A DNA stretch of 64,000 nt from Ananas comosus (lineage: Eukaryota; Streptophyta; Magnoliopsida; Poales; Bromeliaceae): positions 10,182,665-10,246,664 of the forward strand of contig NC_033636.1 in assembly GCF_001540865.1 (NCBI RefSeq), in the 5' to 3' direction. Within the stretch, counting starts at the first letter, position 1. The number at the start of each line of letters is the position of its first letter. A program made the translations under genes and the position numbers. Below the pieces are notes generated by a model. That model saw only the letters and a list, made by a program, of their open reading frames with translations. It did no database searches and was not told where the DNA came from. Of this stretch, positions 1 through 12,972 are shown one piece after another.

Positions 1-1292
1 GTCTGCTGGAAAAAGAGTTGGGTAACGCTATTCTGAATATGTACATGAAAGTCGACGCTGTTGAAGAAGGTTGTAAGGTTTTCAACTGCATGTTGGACCG
101 TGATATTGTTTCCTGGAACATGCTTCTGTCCGGATTTCACAGCGGAGCCTCTTGTGATCAAGCGCTTAGATTTTTCAATCAAATGATCACGGAAATGTAC
201 ATACCTAACAAATATACATATATTAGCATTTTAAGATCTTGCACTAACTTTAAAGCTTCAAGCTATGGCACCCAAGTTCATGCTCATATCATAAAGCGAG
301 GAATAGAAGGAGATTCCCATGTTGGAAGAGCTCTTCTTGATTTCTATGCGAATTGCGGGCATTTTCCTAGAGCATGCTTAGTATTCAATAGAATGCAAGA
401 AAAAGATGTCTTTGATTGGACTCTGGTTATAACAGGCTATGCAAAGAGCGATCAAGGCGAAAAGGCTATAGAATATTACCGCGACATGCAGCGAGAAGGT
501 GTGAGCCCTAATGGGTCGACATTGTCGAGCTGTTTGAGTGCTAGCGCCGACCTGGCGGCTTTAAGTTGCGGCCTCCAATTCCACTCGTGGGTCATAAAGT
601 CAGGAATCGGTGACGAATTTGTTTCGAGTTCTCTCATAGATATGTATGTAAAGTGTGGGAGCTTGATGGATGCTGAGGCGGTATTTTACAGCTCGAGTAT
701 AAGAGACGAAATCTTGTGGAATACGATGATTTGTGGATACTCTCATCATGGATGTGCGGTTCAGGCAATTGAGGCCTTTAAAAGCATGATGGACGAAGGC
801 AACAAACCTGATGAGACTACATTCATAGGTGTTTTATCAGCTTGTAGCCATGCAGGATTAGTTAACGAAGGATTATCGTATTTTAATGCATTGAGTCATG
901 TATACGGAATGAACCCTACGATCGAACACTGTGCTTGTATGATTGACATACTCGGAAAAGCTGGTAAGCTAGAAGAGGCTGAAACTTTTATATGGAAAAT
1001 GGCGCTGACTCACAATCCTTCAGTGTGGCAAGCAATTCTCGGAGCTTGTAGGATGCATGGAAATGTTGAAATTGCGGAGAGAGCAGCGGAGAAGCTGTTT
1101 GAATTAGAACCAAATCGGGATTCGACTTATGTGTTGTTGGGTAATATTTACGCAGATTTGAGAAGGTGGAATGATGCTTCGAGGGTTAGAAAGTTGCTAT
1201 CGAGTCGAGGGATTAAGAAAGAACCAGGGTGTAGCTGGATCGAGGTCGACGGTCGGTTTCATGTTTTCCTAGCACAAGATGGGTACATATGA
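1..1292 (+). CDS. PLS-class pentatricopeptide repeat protein, 5' end beyond the window
   Basis: The open frame enters from the left edge and gives about 430 residues, so the start codon and any organelle-targeting peptide are missing. It shows degenerate 31-36 residue PPR units with hallmarks such as VSWNMLLSGF, NTMICGYSHHG, TTFIGVLSACSHAGLV and a YGMNPTIEHCACMIDILGKAG block, followed by an E domain (SVWQAILGACRMHGNVEIA, YVLLGNIYA) and most of an E+ motif (EPGCSWIEVDGRFHVF). PLS-E proteins are known to bind organelle RNA and usually act in C-to-U editing. No DYW deaminase domain follows. The frame stops at TGA 1290-1292 inside the expected E+ region, while a neighbouring frame continues plausibly to 1374, so the end may be frameshifted. 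The individual ortholog was not identified. Confidence 0.9.
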   Translation, partial: LLEKELGNAILNMYMKVDAVEEGCKVFNCMLDRDIVSWNMLLSGFHSGASCDQALRFFNQMITEMYIPNKYTYISILRSCTNFKASSYGTQVHAHIIKRGIEGDSHVGRALLDFYANCGHFPRACLVFNRMQEKDVFDWTLVITGYAKSDQGEKAIEYYRDMQREGVSPNGSTLSSCLSASADLAALSCGLQFHSWVIKSGIGDEFVSSSLIDMYVKCGSLMDAEAVFYSSSIRDEILWNTMICGYSHHGCAVQAIEAFKSMMDEGNKPDETTFIGVLSACSHAGLVNEGLSYFNALSHVYGMNPTIEHCACMIDILGKAGKLEEAETFIWKMALTHNPSVWQAILGACRMHGNVEIAERAAEKLFELEPNRDSTYVLLGNIYADLRRWNDASRVRKLLSSRGIKKEPGCSWIEVDGRFHVFLAQDGYI

Positions 1293-2108
1293 GTACGAAA
1301 TCTATCTAAACAAAGATTGGACAGCCAAAATAACCTCAAAGAAACAGATGAGTGATATCATCGAACGGAACTAACCAACAAAGCCTCTTAATTATGTGAA
1401 ACGATTAACAGATTCGGAAGATGAACAAGAAACATAGACCAGCTCCATGGAAACTCTTTCTGATTCTCCATGAAAACTTTTTCTGATTCTCACGACTTGA
1501 TAATCCACAGGAAATATCGAGGATAAGTACATAAACTGTGGCGACAGGGTGCAGCTACAGGGGAGAAAAGAAATAGTGTAAAGATTAGAGGTTGAAAAAT
1601 GGGTACACAAAAATAGCAAATAAGTCCCTGATACAATCAAAACCCGCAATTGCTGCAGATTATACAAGAAAAGCGGAGAAACACTCAGCTTCAAGAAAGA
1701 GTTTGTCGTGGAATGTTTGAGAGGATATGGCTCTCCACTCGGATTTCACAGCCATTCATTTGGAAAAGTACATCAAACTCACACAAGAAATCTCCAGGTG
1801 CCAGCAAAAAGTAATGTAGACCACACTCAAATTTAAGTATTCAGTGCTTGAAATAGAACACTACATTGTTCAATTAGAAATTTTAAGTAGTTCTTGCCGT
1901 TAAGAGATTTTGATCAAAATCTACATTTTTTGTCAGTTTTCTGCACAACAGGAAACATAGAGGAGACAACATTGTACCGTAATATGCCCTAGCGAAGTAT
2001 GTTAATACAGAGAAGCAATATCCTTAACCCTACATTATCCTCTAAATTCCAGGAGAACAGTTGTGTGCCTCAGCTATTACAAAACAACAATTATCCGATG
2101 TCATCCTA
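1293..2108. other. Intergenic, probably two converging 3' ends
   Basis: Stop codons of convergent genes flank this AT-rich interval, which probably holds both 3' untranslated regions and polyadenylation signals. Apart from the short continuation of PPR-like frame at about 1277-1374, I see no coding signal or repeat. Confidence 0.5.
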
Positions 2109-4803
2109 TTAGTCTGTTTCTTCCATTTCAGCATCTGACGGTGAGTTTTCAACCTCGCTGCCGCTACAAACCCCATTGGTTATAGGCAAGAAGTAATCCT
2201 TCACTGAGCTATCGTGAATCTTATACTTAACAAATTTCACCTGTAATTCACCCTCACCTCCCGAGCCCTTTCTCTTTCTCCTTCCATCAATTGCTGATTT
2301 CATGGAATTAGCAGCAGCCATAAAAGCATTATCCACCATTTCGATGTCCCGATCCTTGTGATCCTCCTCTGTATCATTCCTTTGTTTATCGAAAAAGAAG
2401 AGATCGGCGTCTGTTTCTTTGCTAATTGAATCAACCATTGCGTGTTCGGAAACAACTTTAGACTCTTCGAACATCAACCTCTTGCGAAGTCTAGAAATGT
2501 TGTCCCCCAACAGTCTAAGTCCCTTGTCTTCAAAATCAACAAGCCACTCTGCAGAGAGTAACAAACAAAAAAGAACAGTTCAAAACAGTTACACAGTGAG
2601 AGAAACACAAGCACTTAAGAAATATTAAAAATCTGAAAAAATAAATAGCAAAAATGAGAACGGGTTACATAAACTCACTGAGAAGAGCTTGAGGAGCAGT
2701 GGAATTGGGCCTGTTAAGTTTTTCCGAGCCAACCTGACTGCCAACCCACTTTGTCAAATAAATGGGAGTGCTCGAAGTTGAAAAGGCATTTATATATGAC
2801 AAGGCTCTTCCCTGATCCCCTTTCCTCCTGTTGTAGAGAATGATTTTGAAAACACAATTTTATACTTCGTGGTATATGCAAATGCAGCTGCAAATATATT
2901 ACGTTTCACCCTTACCTGGCGATTTCAGTGGCTTCATAAGCAACAATCAGCCGTGTAATAAGTATACTTATTGTTGACTCATCAGCTTGTTCCACTTCGA
3001 CTCCAGGATTAACAAAAGAGTAATCTACTAAGATGAGAGCATCATAGAGGATGTCTCGAACCAAAATCTCTTCTTCGGTACTCTGAATAAACAAAACATG
3101 GGTTAGAACATCTCATCAATAGTCAGCTTCATAATTACATAAACTATGCAACAAGAGGAACAAATGAAAGGTTACATTCAAATTCCACACGTTATGTATA
3201 GCACGGATGTTGTGTAATATAACTAATATTCGCCTGACTTAGGCTGCTTAGTAGGCCTATCGATTACCCTCGCTTGCTATCTTGTAAGCTGTCATTTTTA
3301 ATTGAATACAGGGACAGAAGATGTAGTTCACCTCTTTCAATTTAGTATACAACCCCCGCATATGCGCTAGTACAAAAATGTTAATTGACCATAAAGTTTT
3401 AATAAAATAAGAAACAAAGGATCTTGGCTCGTTTCCCCCTGTTATTCCAACGTTGATCACCCTCGGCAAACTGAATCAATGTGAAATGCCGATAGATAAT
3501 AGATTACAATCAAATCAAGAACTAATAGGCATGTCGAACATCTCCCCACTTTTTCCTAGCTTAACAAATATAACGCCGACCCAACAAAGTCAAAAGCTGC
3601 TACTCAAGAGAGATATCTAGAATGACTTCCACCAAGAAGGACGAATAGTAAAAATTATTCTTAAAAAAGCCAATAAATATGTATTAACAAAAAGACTACA
3701 TGGACCCAACTTGAAAAACTTGGATAAGCTCCTCTAGGAATAACTATTTTGCATTGCCAACAAACCTACATATCCATTCAGACAGCGGAGCAGGTGCATA
3801 TATGAAATTAAACAAGAGAGCCGCCGATTGATATTTACTTACCAAGAGAGAGGCGAGAGGCGTATGTGGTTCAAGCAGCAATCTCAACAAAATCTCTGTT
3901 TTCAACCATAGAAGTTCGTATTTGATCAGTAACATAGTCAAGCAAGTTATCTTACCGAACACGTGGATAGCGGAGCCGCTTACCAAAGAAGACGCGGTTC
4001 TGGAACACGGTGATCGAGCTAACAGTCCAAATCCTCAGCTCCTTCTGCAACTCCGGCCTCGGAGAACCACCGCCTTGTACCTTCAAGCACAACCTCAGCA
4101 AGAACGCCTCGGCCACCACAACCGCAGCTAAGTAACCAATCCCACACCCTTCTTTACTGAACTCATACCTTGTTTCATCACTAACCAACGGGAAAAGCAC
4201 GCCAAAGCCGCTTCCTTTGTTGTTCGCATGGTGCACGGTCCACACGCGAACAAGATCGCCGAAACCCGGGAGCAAGCAACTGGGAGTAGAGTCTCCCCCA
4301 CCGGAACTCTTGCTGCTGCAAATGCTAATGTAGCTTAGTATTCCTTCTACTAAACACTCCATCTCCTTGTTAACCCTCTTCGCCTCCTTCTTGGAGAGCT
4401 TCGCCGCAGCGAGGGCGCAGTAGTACAGCTCGGAAACGGCGGGGGCGAGGAGGGCGAGGCACTTGGCGCCGCCGCAGGAGGCGGAGCACGCGGCGAGCAT
4501 CTGGAGCAGGTCCTTCACGGCGGCGACGCGGCCAAGGGGGTCGTCCCTCTTACCGGCGATCGCCTCGTGGTAGCCCACGGCGGAGTAGAACCACACGATC
4601 TCGAGCGGGGGGTCGGAGCTCGATTGGAGGAGGCGGAAGAAGATCAAACGGAAGGGGGAGAAGTCGCACGAATCCCGCTTCTGGATCTCGACCAGGAACC
4701 GGTCGATCGACTCCTTGAGCACGGACTGGAAATTGGGGGCGCCGAGGGGCCCGAGAGAGAGGGGTTTCGCCATTAACGGGGATTCGAGGAGGACGGAGTT
4801 CAT
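2109..4803 (-). CDS. Conserved-looking plant protein of unknown function, five exons
   Basis: Five exons join with consistent phases: 4803-3984, 3895-3843, 3082-2916, 2827-2679 and 2548-2109. They total 1629 nt, or 542 residues plus stop, all with GT-AG borders. The first exon is GC-rich and encodes a mostly helical region rich in Leu, Ala and Cys (MAKPLSLGPLGAPNFQSVLK, LLQMLAACSASCGGAKCLAL). The middle includes an acidic helical segment (STEEEILVRDILYDALILVD). The C-terminal 140 residues are charged, contain a basic cluster (GRRKRKGSGG) that could be a nuclear localisation signal, and end in an acidic tail. I recognise no named domain, no clear signal peptide and no catalytic motif. The first of two nearby ATGs (4803 and about 4773) is used. 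The splice model is strong and the function is unknown. Confidence 0.75.
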
Positions 4804-4952
4804 CTGGGGTGGGATTCGGGGGTAGGGCTTTTTCGAATTCGAGGATCAAGCGGGAAGAGGAGGGGACGGGAACGGGGACGGGGAGGTGATGTGAAACCCT
4901 TGGTTGGTGTTTCGATTCGAAGGGTTTATGGGGCACAAAGTGCAGTGCAGTT

Positions 4953-4969
4953 ATTAGGGTTAGGGTTTT
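4953..4969 (-). promoter_or_regulatory. Telo-box (two AAACCCTAA-type units)
   Basis: On the gene strand this reads AAAACCCTAACCCTAA, about 150 bp upstream of the ATG at 4803, with a GGCCCG motif just beyond it (4976-4982). Telo-boxes near transcription starts are a known feature of plant translation and organelle-biogenesis genes. Assigning it to this gene is inference from distance. Confidence 0.5.
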
Positions 4970-4999
4970 CGCAACGGGCCGAGCTCGGGGATGGTTTAG

Positions 5000-6042
5000 T
5001 ATTATAGCAGGTACACTGGGGACCGTTGAACCACTTGCGTTGTAATTCAAATGGAAGATAATAATATAAAATAAAATATGGGTGTTTCTTTTTGTTTTTA
5101 ATAGAAGAGCAAGCAAATATTAAGTGGGACGGTGTCTGTTGAAAGAGAAAATTGGGTCCGAAAATTGATTTTTTTTTTTTTGTTTAATTCTTCATAAAAT
5201 ACTTACTTGTGAAACACAACTTTACATATACAGAAAACACATCTATTTCCTTTTTCTTTTTTTATTTTTACAAAAAAAAAATCTGTATGTTTTCCTCGTG
5301 CGGGAGAATTAGAGTTTTCCAGCAAAAAACAAAGGTGCGTGCTTGAACATTTGGGAAGTGAGAAAAACTCCCCATTACAGAAGCATAATTACTACATAAA
5401 TCATTAAGCTTCATCTGGTGATAACTGGCATAAATTTATTACACAAGAATTAAGATGCTCATCCCAGGCAGAAAAGTAAGTGCTCATGGCTGAGAAAATG
5501 TCAGAATAGCAAACCAAAATAGAAAGAAGCTGATAACAATTTCAGTTCAAATGACGGAAAAGGTCTGAAAGATGAACAATTACAATAAGATAATAATTTT
5601 CAGAAAGCCCCAAGAGGCGCGTCGCAACGTTACAAGCCCACAGTTCTCGAAATAAATACATATCATCCTTATCCACGATATATCGTTGGATGCTCTCTGT
5701 TTTGATTGAAGGAGAGCTACAATCTATTTTTTTTGAACCTAAAAAGAACATTTCCAACAAAAATGGTCGATATTCGGACCCCCTAAAAAGAAAAGGAAAA
5801 AAAGGGGAAAACAGAACCAGGTAGCTCTCATTGAGAAAGAGTAGTAAGTTACTTCCTCGTGTATCTTAATAGCTTTTTCTTTCCCCAAAAGGGTGTTTAC
5901 ATGGCCACCGACTGATACAGCCTCCTGCATTTCCCACGTTCGCCGCGTGAAAAGCAAAGTGCCTTCACCAGAAGCAGCACCCAAAAGAATCATGGTACAA
6001 GTAGAAGCTTTTTCATGGAGAAGTGCATTTTGGCCGTCGCCT
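5000..6042. other. Intergenic: upstream of the unknown gene and 3' region of the PP2A gene
   Basis: The interval between two genes on the minus strand is AT-rich with homopolymer runs near 5170 and 5270. The part next to 6042 is probably the PP2A 3' untranslated region. No coding or repeat structure was recognised. Confidence 0.4.
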
Positions 6043-9000
6043 CTATGCATAGTACATGTACAAGCTGTTGGCAGCAGCACAAGCAATTGAATTCTCGGTT
6101 GGGTGCCACGCCAAATGGAGCAGCTTCATAGAAAAGTCGTGCGAGTTCCCATTGGCATCAACTGCTGCGCTGTCCGTTCCTGTTTAAATTTCCTTTTAAT
6201 GAAAAAGTTTCCAACTAGAAAAGTTGTTAGAACCGAAAAGTTATAACAGCTAAACACTAACCTCTCCTGACAGCACGGGTCAAGTTGCTCAGAGATCTTG
6301 CAGGCCTTGAAGGGTTTTGGACTTGTTTCCTAAGATGATAACAGTCGAAGAAAAATACACTTGTAAGTTAGGAACTCGTCAAATTCATGGGAACTAAATG
6401 GTTTTGCATTAGAACATGTATTTAAAAGAAAGGGCATTTTACTTTGGCTTGTAGGAATAAGCAGCTACCTTTTTAAAGGGCACATACAAAATACAGATTT
6501 CAGGGGCATATGTATAAATATCTCCAACATAAATATAAACTATCAGAAGATAATTTTAGACGTCAGGAGGTCCCAATGTTATTTTGGTATCAACCTATAT
6601 TTTACAATGTATTATCACTGCTTATTACTTTTATAAGGACTTGCATGACTAATACCTCATAGGATTTTTACTTGCTTCCAAAGTTGTCGCCTCATTGCTT
6701 CCAGGAACACATCCAAACACTCGGAAAAGGTTGCTGAATTGACACAAATAGATGGCATTATTATTTTTGGTTGAGTAATCAAAGTTAGGTCTCAATCAGA
6801 TAAGCACAGAAGTGTACCTGTAAGAACCAGTAGCTACTCTTAATCCATCTCCACTTAAACAACACTCGAATTTGTCAAAAATAGAGTCATTTTCATACAA
6901 ATCACATAGCTGTAGGAGGAAAAACACAGCTGCATCATAAACAATGTATAAATTGCATGAACTTATAGTTAACTAGGCTTAACGGGAAAAGAGATCACCT
7001 TTGGCCTTAAATATTCATGGACCTGGAAAGTCGCTACAGGGCCTGCATTCATGTTTACGTCCCACAGCTGGAAGTATTAGACGAAAACTAACATATAAGA
7101 ATTTGAAGAACACCAATGAAGGAATCAAACATTTTAGTCTAGGTAATAATATTGCATCCATTGTAGAAATTCAACAATTTGGTTAGACCATTGTATCCAT
7201 CACATAGCATGACCAAAACAACAAAGCAAAGTAGCTATAGACTAAACGATAGAAATGTTTCTCCCATGAGAATCATTTATACCTAAGTAATAATAAAGAA
7301 AGCGTAATATTTTCTACTAGCTACAGATCACAATACATGGAAGGAGCACAGAATTATAAACCTATTCAACTACGGCAATTACTAAAGAAAAGAGTTGTTT
7401 GATCTGTGTGAAACAGTTAAATCTGTAGAATAATATTATTGGACCAAACAACCAAACAATCTGATACATATATCTAACAGTATGAAGTTCAAGGAAAGAA
7501 AATTAGATCAATTGTGCTTGAAACAACAAAAAGTTACAAAGCAAGACATGCTAGCAGATATAGAAAAATGAACCTTGAGAGTCATGTAATCACGGCTAAG
7601 AATATGCCTTCCATCCCTTGAGAACTTGATATCTGAAATTGAAGCAATAATCTCAGTAAAAAATGATCTTGAACCTGGTGCATCATGCTCCTCAAACCTG
7701 TAAGGGCCCAATATTAGCTGTTAAGATGATAGAAACGCTACCCGATTTTCTGAAATTTTAAGATTATATGAGAAATACAGCAACGGATAGCACCCAGGAA
7801 AGAACTTACTGCTGGGAATGGTTGTCACATAAAGCTGATTGCCTCAAATCAATAAGGCGTATTGAGCCCTTCGAGCTACTATATGCCAATGTGTTGCAAT
7901 GAATAGGGTGAAATTCAGCAGACGTTATAACCTCTGCATGTTTCAGAAAGTGAGTTCTGCAGTTGGTCCCATTCATTGAAAATAAAACATAAATTGCCAA
8001 GACCAAGAATGAAAAATATCATGCAATAATGACACTAAGAAAACTATTGTAAGTTAAATAGATGGAGACATCTTATGAATGAAAATCTTTCCAATTTGTG
8101 ATGCAAAGACATCAGGCGCCAAGGAATTCCAATATAAACCTCAGCAGTTTAAAATGCTTATTAGGGAATCATCTCTTTCTAGATACTTGATAACACAGAT
8201 CCTTGATAACACATGTAATTCAATTTGAGTGGAAAAGTTTTTATTCTATGATCTGAAATTTTAATGTACCCGTATGAGTTTTAATATCAACTGAGCTTAA
8301 GACCTATCACTTCCAAAGCAAAACTTAGTGTCTAGGCCCTGGAGATCATCCATCTGCCAACCTATCTATGACTTTTATAAATAGTAGTGGTCGCTAAATT
8401 AGCAACTAACTTTACAGCAGGGAGTGCATAATACATAGATGAGATACGCATTACGATATAATAAAATCACAAGCATCGAGAAGACCTTTTGCCTTGCCAA
8501 ACAAATTATTGCAGTAGCAAGACAGAAACAAGTACCCAGAGTATAATACACAGTAGCATCAGAACATATACCAGTAAGGTCCTCCATGTTTGCAGGCTTC
8601 ACATCAACAATGTTGAAACTCTGGTCGCTGACTTCCAGGTTCCAAAGATTAATCCGCAAATCATCAGCTGATATGAAAGTCTCGGCATCACTGAACAATA
8701 AAAGGGAAAAAAAAAAATCATTACAAAACAGAAACAAAATGCTCAGAAAGGAGCTAGAAATTTCAAATTTAAAAGCATCCAAAGTAGTGAGAAATTTAAA
8801 CAAAAGAACTTATATTACTGAGATAACAAGAAAATAAACTTCATTTTGAGACAACCAAGGAACTGCTTTACACAGTCATACGGCCCTTTCAAAACATGCT
8901 AGCAAGAAATAAAGGCAACAAATTAACCAATCACCAACCAATACTGATAAAAGAAACTATCTGCTGATATATTGTGGAAAGTCTTTAACAGAATTGGATG

Positions 9001-11619
9001 CAAGTTTTAATAAAAGAAAAATCAAGAAGTAAAAAATGCACAAGTTGGTTTAACATTATAAAGAACAAACTTTGAAATGTCATAGCTTTTTTCCAGCCCA
9101 TTAATAATAAAAAACCAAAAGTTAACACCACTCAAGGTAACTACCATGCTTATTAAGATAAACTCAACTATATTTCTTATCTCTAAGCATTTACTTGCCT
9201 ATAAAACCTTTAAAAGAGAGAAACATGTGCAGCACTGAATAAATAGTAGCTAATAAATGCAGAAAAAACTAATGTGGCCTAAATAATATATCAAATTTGC
9301 AAACAAATGCAGTCATTCAATAAAATCTTGCTTAGGCAACTATAAGGATAAGAAAAAAGTGTACAAACCTGTTATTTGAAATGGAATTTATGTGATAATC
9401 ATGCGCATGAGCGTATACTCTTCTGCATTTAGCAACAAGGCTTGTTTCCTGGGTTGCAACCTGTAATTATCAAAAATGGGGCACCGATAAACATGAGATG
9501 ACTTAAACAAGAGTAAGCACTGAGGACAACTAAATTAAAAGAAGAAAAAACAGCAAAAACATCAGGATAACTAATACAAATGTGCGGCTCAGTGCTATAA
9601 TTTTTTTTAAGAACAGGGAGGGACAAAACCTATACTAATAGAAATGGAAAATTCAGTTTTGCTCAAACAAATAGGTTGGTGTGAGTACAACCACCACAGG
9701 CAAGCGAAGTGATGGAAATCCTCCAAGTGGAAATAAAATATCACCACTGGAATAGCCACACGGCCTTTCTGAACAACCACCGTTTGGCAGGCATGCTCTC
9801 GGACTAGGAGTGTTACAACCAGTATAGCTACCATTTGCTGAAGCTTGTGAAGAATCCAGGTTCATCTCACAAACTTTCTTCACCTTCTTTTCTTGGACCT
9901 ACAGAGACATAAACATAGTTCACAAAAATAACCCTATTAAGGTAGTATTAAGATACAAAAGAAAGACATCAACAACAATATAAGATGCAATTAATGTTTC
10001 AACTATTTGCATTCCATCACATAAACAAGATAGCAGCAAAAAGAGCGAAAAACAAAAAAAAAAGTAATTTGCCACCAATACAAAATAAATTGATCTGTAT
10101 CAGAAATGAAAATTCACTTGTGAATGGACAAATATATAGAAGAAAACATCCCATGCTCAGCAAAAGAGAGTCGAATGAAAGAATCATAACTGTTATTAGA
10201 TATCAAACCATCATGTCAAGCGTATTCTTTGAAAAAATGCATTTACAGAGAAAAATTGATATTCAAAGAAATTTCAATCTACCTTCCAAAACTTGATTGT
10301 TTTGTCGTTTGTGGAGAGAAGGAACAATGCAGAATTGGCTGTTTGCCACCATCTTATCTTGTTGATCTTCTCTTCTATTTCCAAGCTTTTAAGGTAATCA
10401 AACTGATTGCATAGAAGTGATGCGATATCAAATTAGAGATGGATCAGAAAAGCATCAAACTGCTATTAGTAAGAATCCAGAAAACATAATACCTCTGGTT
10501 CATGACTCTGAAACTCTGTTTTGTAGTGGAATTCTGGATGCCTGCGAATTGGACAATCTGCCTTCTCTAGATCCCTTCTACAAACACGCTACAAAATAAA
10601 GGAAGAAAAACAAAATTGAAAACATCGCAGAGAAGAAGATGGTGAAAAATTTTGATAGAATTTGGCATGCCCAATGTTTTTTTTTAACAACATACATCCT
10701 TAAGGTCTGTCCTCTCAAATAAAACGACACGGCCTCCTCTGTCTCCAGTCGCAAGATGATTGCCAGATTTATCAAATTCTATGGCAGAGATAATGTCAAC
10801 TGCAACAACCAACAAAGTCAAGGAAGCAAAAAACAAAAGCATTACACAAAAGGTCCACAAGAACGGCAAGACGAGGTAACCCATAAGACACAAGCATAAG
10901 GAACACTAACATGGCTAGATATTTAAGCATATGACAAAGAAATCTACTAAATTTTAATAGCACCCAACACTAAGGACCTGTTTGGCCCTGCTATAGGGTG
11001 TAATGCAGTTGGATGAAGTTCTCTCTGAGTAGTGCTTTTAGAAGTAGTTCAACAGATTCTCTCTGCTTCAAAAGTAGAAGCACCAAACTGGTATCTCTGC
11101 TTTGGACCTCAAAACCTAATTTCTGATTCACTAGCTACAAAAGCACTAAACTTTATTATTTTCCGAAGGATCTAGTGGAAATGACTATTGCTGGAAGCGG
11201 AAGCATAAGTGACGCCAAACATGCACTAACTTCTAGTGATTCAGCTACATAAAGTCTGGTTATGCAATTCAACAGCCAAAGTTAAGATAGATCGCAAAAA
11301 GATTCCAGCTTTAAGCTAAACGAAGTACCAAATATGCTAATCCAATGATATAATCACGCATTTGCCCTACTTCACAACAAAGCAACTATCATAAACGAAA
11401 GGACCAATTGATTCCGATCGCGAGATCATTGGAAGCTCCCTACCCAGAATCCACGAAACCCCAGCAACCCAAACGGATCTAAGTAAGATACAAGTATCGA
11501 TCGATCGAACCTTCCTGTATCTCCTCTCCCGCGGTCCGCTCGCCGAAGACCTGCGAGAACTTCCAATCCAGCAGCGGCGGTGGCGGCGCGGCAGCGTCCT
11601 CGGCCCCCGGTCCGTTCAT
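6043..11619 (-). CDS. PP2AB: Protein phosphatase 2A 55 kDa regulatory subunit B (B55)
   Basis: The product is the WD40-propeller B55 subunit that recruits substrates to the PP2A catalytic/scaffold dimer. Fourteen exons assemble in phase: 11619-11511, 10799-10696, 10588-10493, 10402-10283, 9898-9692, 9460-9369, 8690-8572, 7933-7810, 7697-7574, 7067-6999, 6909-6818, 6733-6656, 6329-6262 and 6179-6043, giving 512 residues. Family signatures appear in order: [123 protein letters not shown] and the C-terminal [10 protein letters not shown]. Length matches plant B55 proteins. The donor of exon 5 could lie 3 nt earlier, at 9695. The usual Cys in the RWCQTANG motif is Trp here. Intron 1 carries a candidate MITE. 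The start was chosen as the ATG leading MNGPGAED, in frame with [10 protein letters not shown]. Confidence 0.95.
10974..11226. mobile_element. Candidate non-autonomous DNA transposon (MITE) in PP2A intron 1
   Basis: A roughly 250 bp segment starts GGACCTGTTTGGC and ends with GCCAAACATG, so the ends form a short imperfect inverted repeat. CACTAA lies just outside both ends and could be part of a target duplication. The GGCCTGTTTGG-like terminus is common in hAT-related plant MITEs. No coding capacity is seen. The class is inference from the termini only. Confidence 0.45.
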
Positions 11620-11900
11620 TTGCGATCGCAATCCGCTGCGAGATCGGCGGCGGAGACCACGCGCATCAATGATCCGAGGCGGAGATCCGGGCGTAAAGGA
11701 GGGAGGAGAGGTCACCGGAGGCGGAGGAGAGCGGCCGATGAGCTCGTCGGAGCGCCGGCGAATGCGTTCGCCATGAGAGGATGAGGAGGGGGAGGCGGGA
11801 GGGGGGAGGGGGAAGGGGGAGAAGAGAGAGAGGAGAGATGGGGGTGGTGGTAATGGGGACTGATGAGACGGAGAGGAAAACATAAAGAAGAGCAAAATGT
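11620..11900 (-). promoter_or_regulatory. Presumed 5' UTR and promoter of the PP2A gene
   Basis: The GC-rich purine/pyrimidine-biased stretch directly upstream of the B55 start reads CT-rich on the gene strand, as plant 5' UTRs often do. No clear TATA box was seen, as is common for housekeeping genes. Boundaries are approximate. Confidence 0.35.
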
Positions 11901-12365
11901 ATCTATAGCCCCTGTACTATCCCAATATTGCAACTCAATTCCTCGATGCTTTTTTATAATTTAAATATTTTTTTGAGTTAACGCATATGCTTTTAAGGGT
12001 TTTTTTTTTTTTCACTAACAACTAATTTTTCTAATCCCGCGAAAGCTCAGAATTTAGTCGAAATGATTAAACTCGAATTTGTAAGCATGATTCATATAAA
12101 AGCATAATAAATAATACAATGTATTTTATAATTTAAATTTAAAAATTCTTGTTCATGGTGACATCTTATGGTGGACGATTTGGGGCGATAGAAATAATAT
12201 TATTTTCTAAACTTACCCTTCGATGTTTCCTCAGTTGCACACCATGTTGAGATCCTGGCGAAGGAGTGGGCCACCTTTTGTTGAATTAGGGAACATCTGA
12301 GGTGTACCACCTATTCTCTCGACTTATGTTTGTGTACCTAAGTTTGCTTTCCAATTTTATCTTTT

Positions 12366-12480
12366 TTTTTTTTTTTTTCTTTCTTTGAGGCCCTGGCTGC
12401 CTCACTTTATGTAGCTAAAATCATCTTCCTATTGAATAAAGCGGGTAGCGTGCTACTTTTTTCTCAAAAAAAAAAAAAAT
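12366..12480 (+). mobile_element. LINE 3' tail, severely 5'-truncated
   Basis: The segment GAGGCCCTGGCTGCCTCACT, then GAATAAAGCGGGTAGCGTGC and an A-run, matches the reverse complement of the 3' end of the LINE at 46.3 kb (same paired GAGGC/GCCTC block, same AAGCGG(G/A)TAGCGTGCTA tail). Short ATCTT sequences lie on both sides. It is probably a dead-on-arrival L1-type insertion of only about 110 bp. Confidence 0.5.
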
Positions 12481-12972
12481 CTTGTTTATGTGGAACGATG
12501 AATTCAACCCAAGAGTTCTTAAATAACAAACACCCTCTTTATTTTGAGAAAATAATTTTTATTCAAAATATTTTTTGATAAAATATAGAAAATTAGTTTA
12601 CTATCTAATTTTTTAAAAATTATATTTGTAAACTCACTAAAAAATTGGTTATAAGATATTTACTATATAAGAGATATTAACAAGTTGTTTAGTAATTTTT
12701 TGTATTTAATAAAATAAAATGTGTCATTTTATAAGAAAATTAAAATGATTATTTAAAAATAATTATTTAGAACGGAGATGTGAAAATTTGAAGACTACAA
12801 GTCTACAATGCTTAGATAAAAAATAAAGGACTAAGTTAAAATATTGGAATAGTATAGGAATATAAACTTTAGTTAATAAAGAAGTGTAATGCTTTTTTAA
12901 AATTTTTTTAACTCGGTTTGTGTATAAGCCGATCGATGTTGTCTTTGGTGTAACTGTTGTTTATTACGGTGA

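Noticed and set aside
8399..8803. Independent gene encoding [15 protein letters not shown]
   Set aside because: This is exon 7 of the PP2A B55 gene plus flanking intron sequence.
12361..12480. CRISPR-like or other array from repeated T- and A-runs
   Set aside because: These are poly(A) tails and homopolymers of LINE/SINE insertions. There are no regularly spaced repeats.
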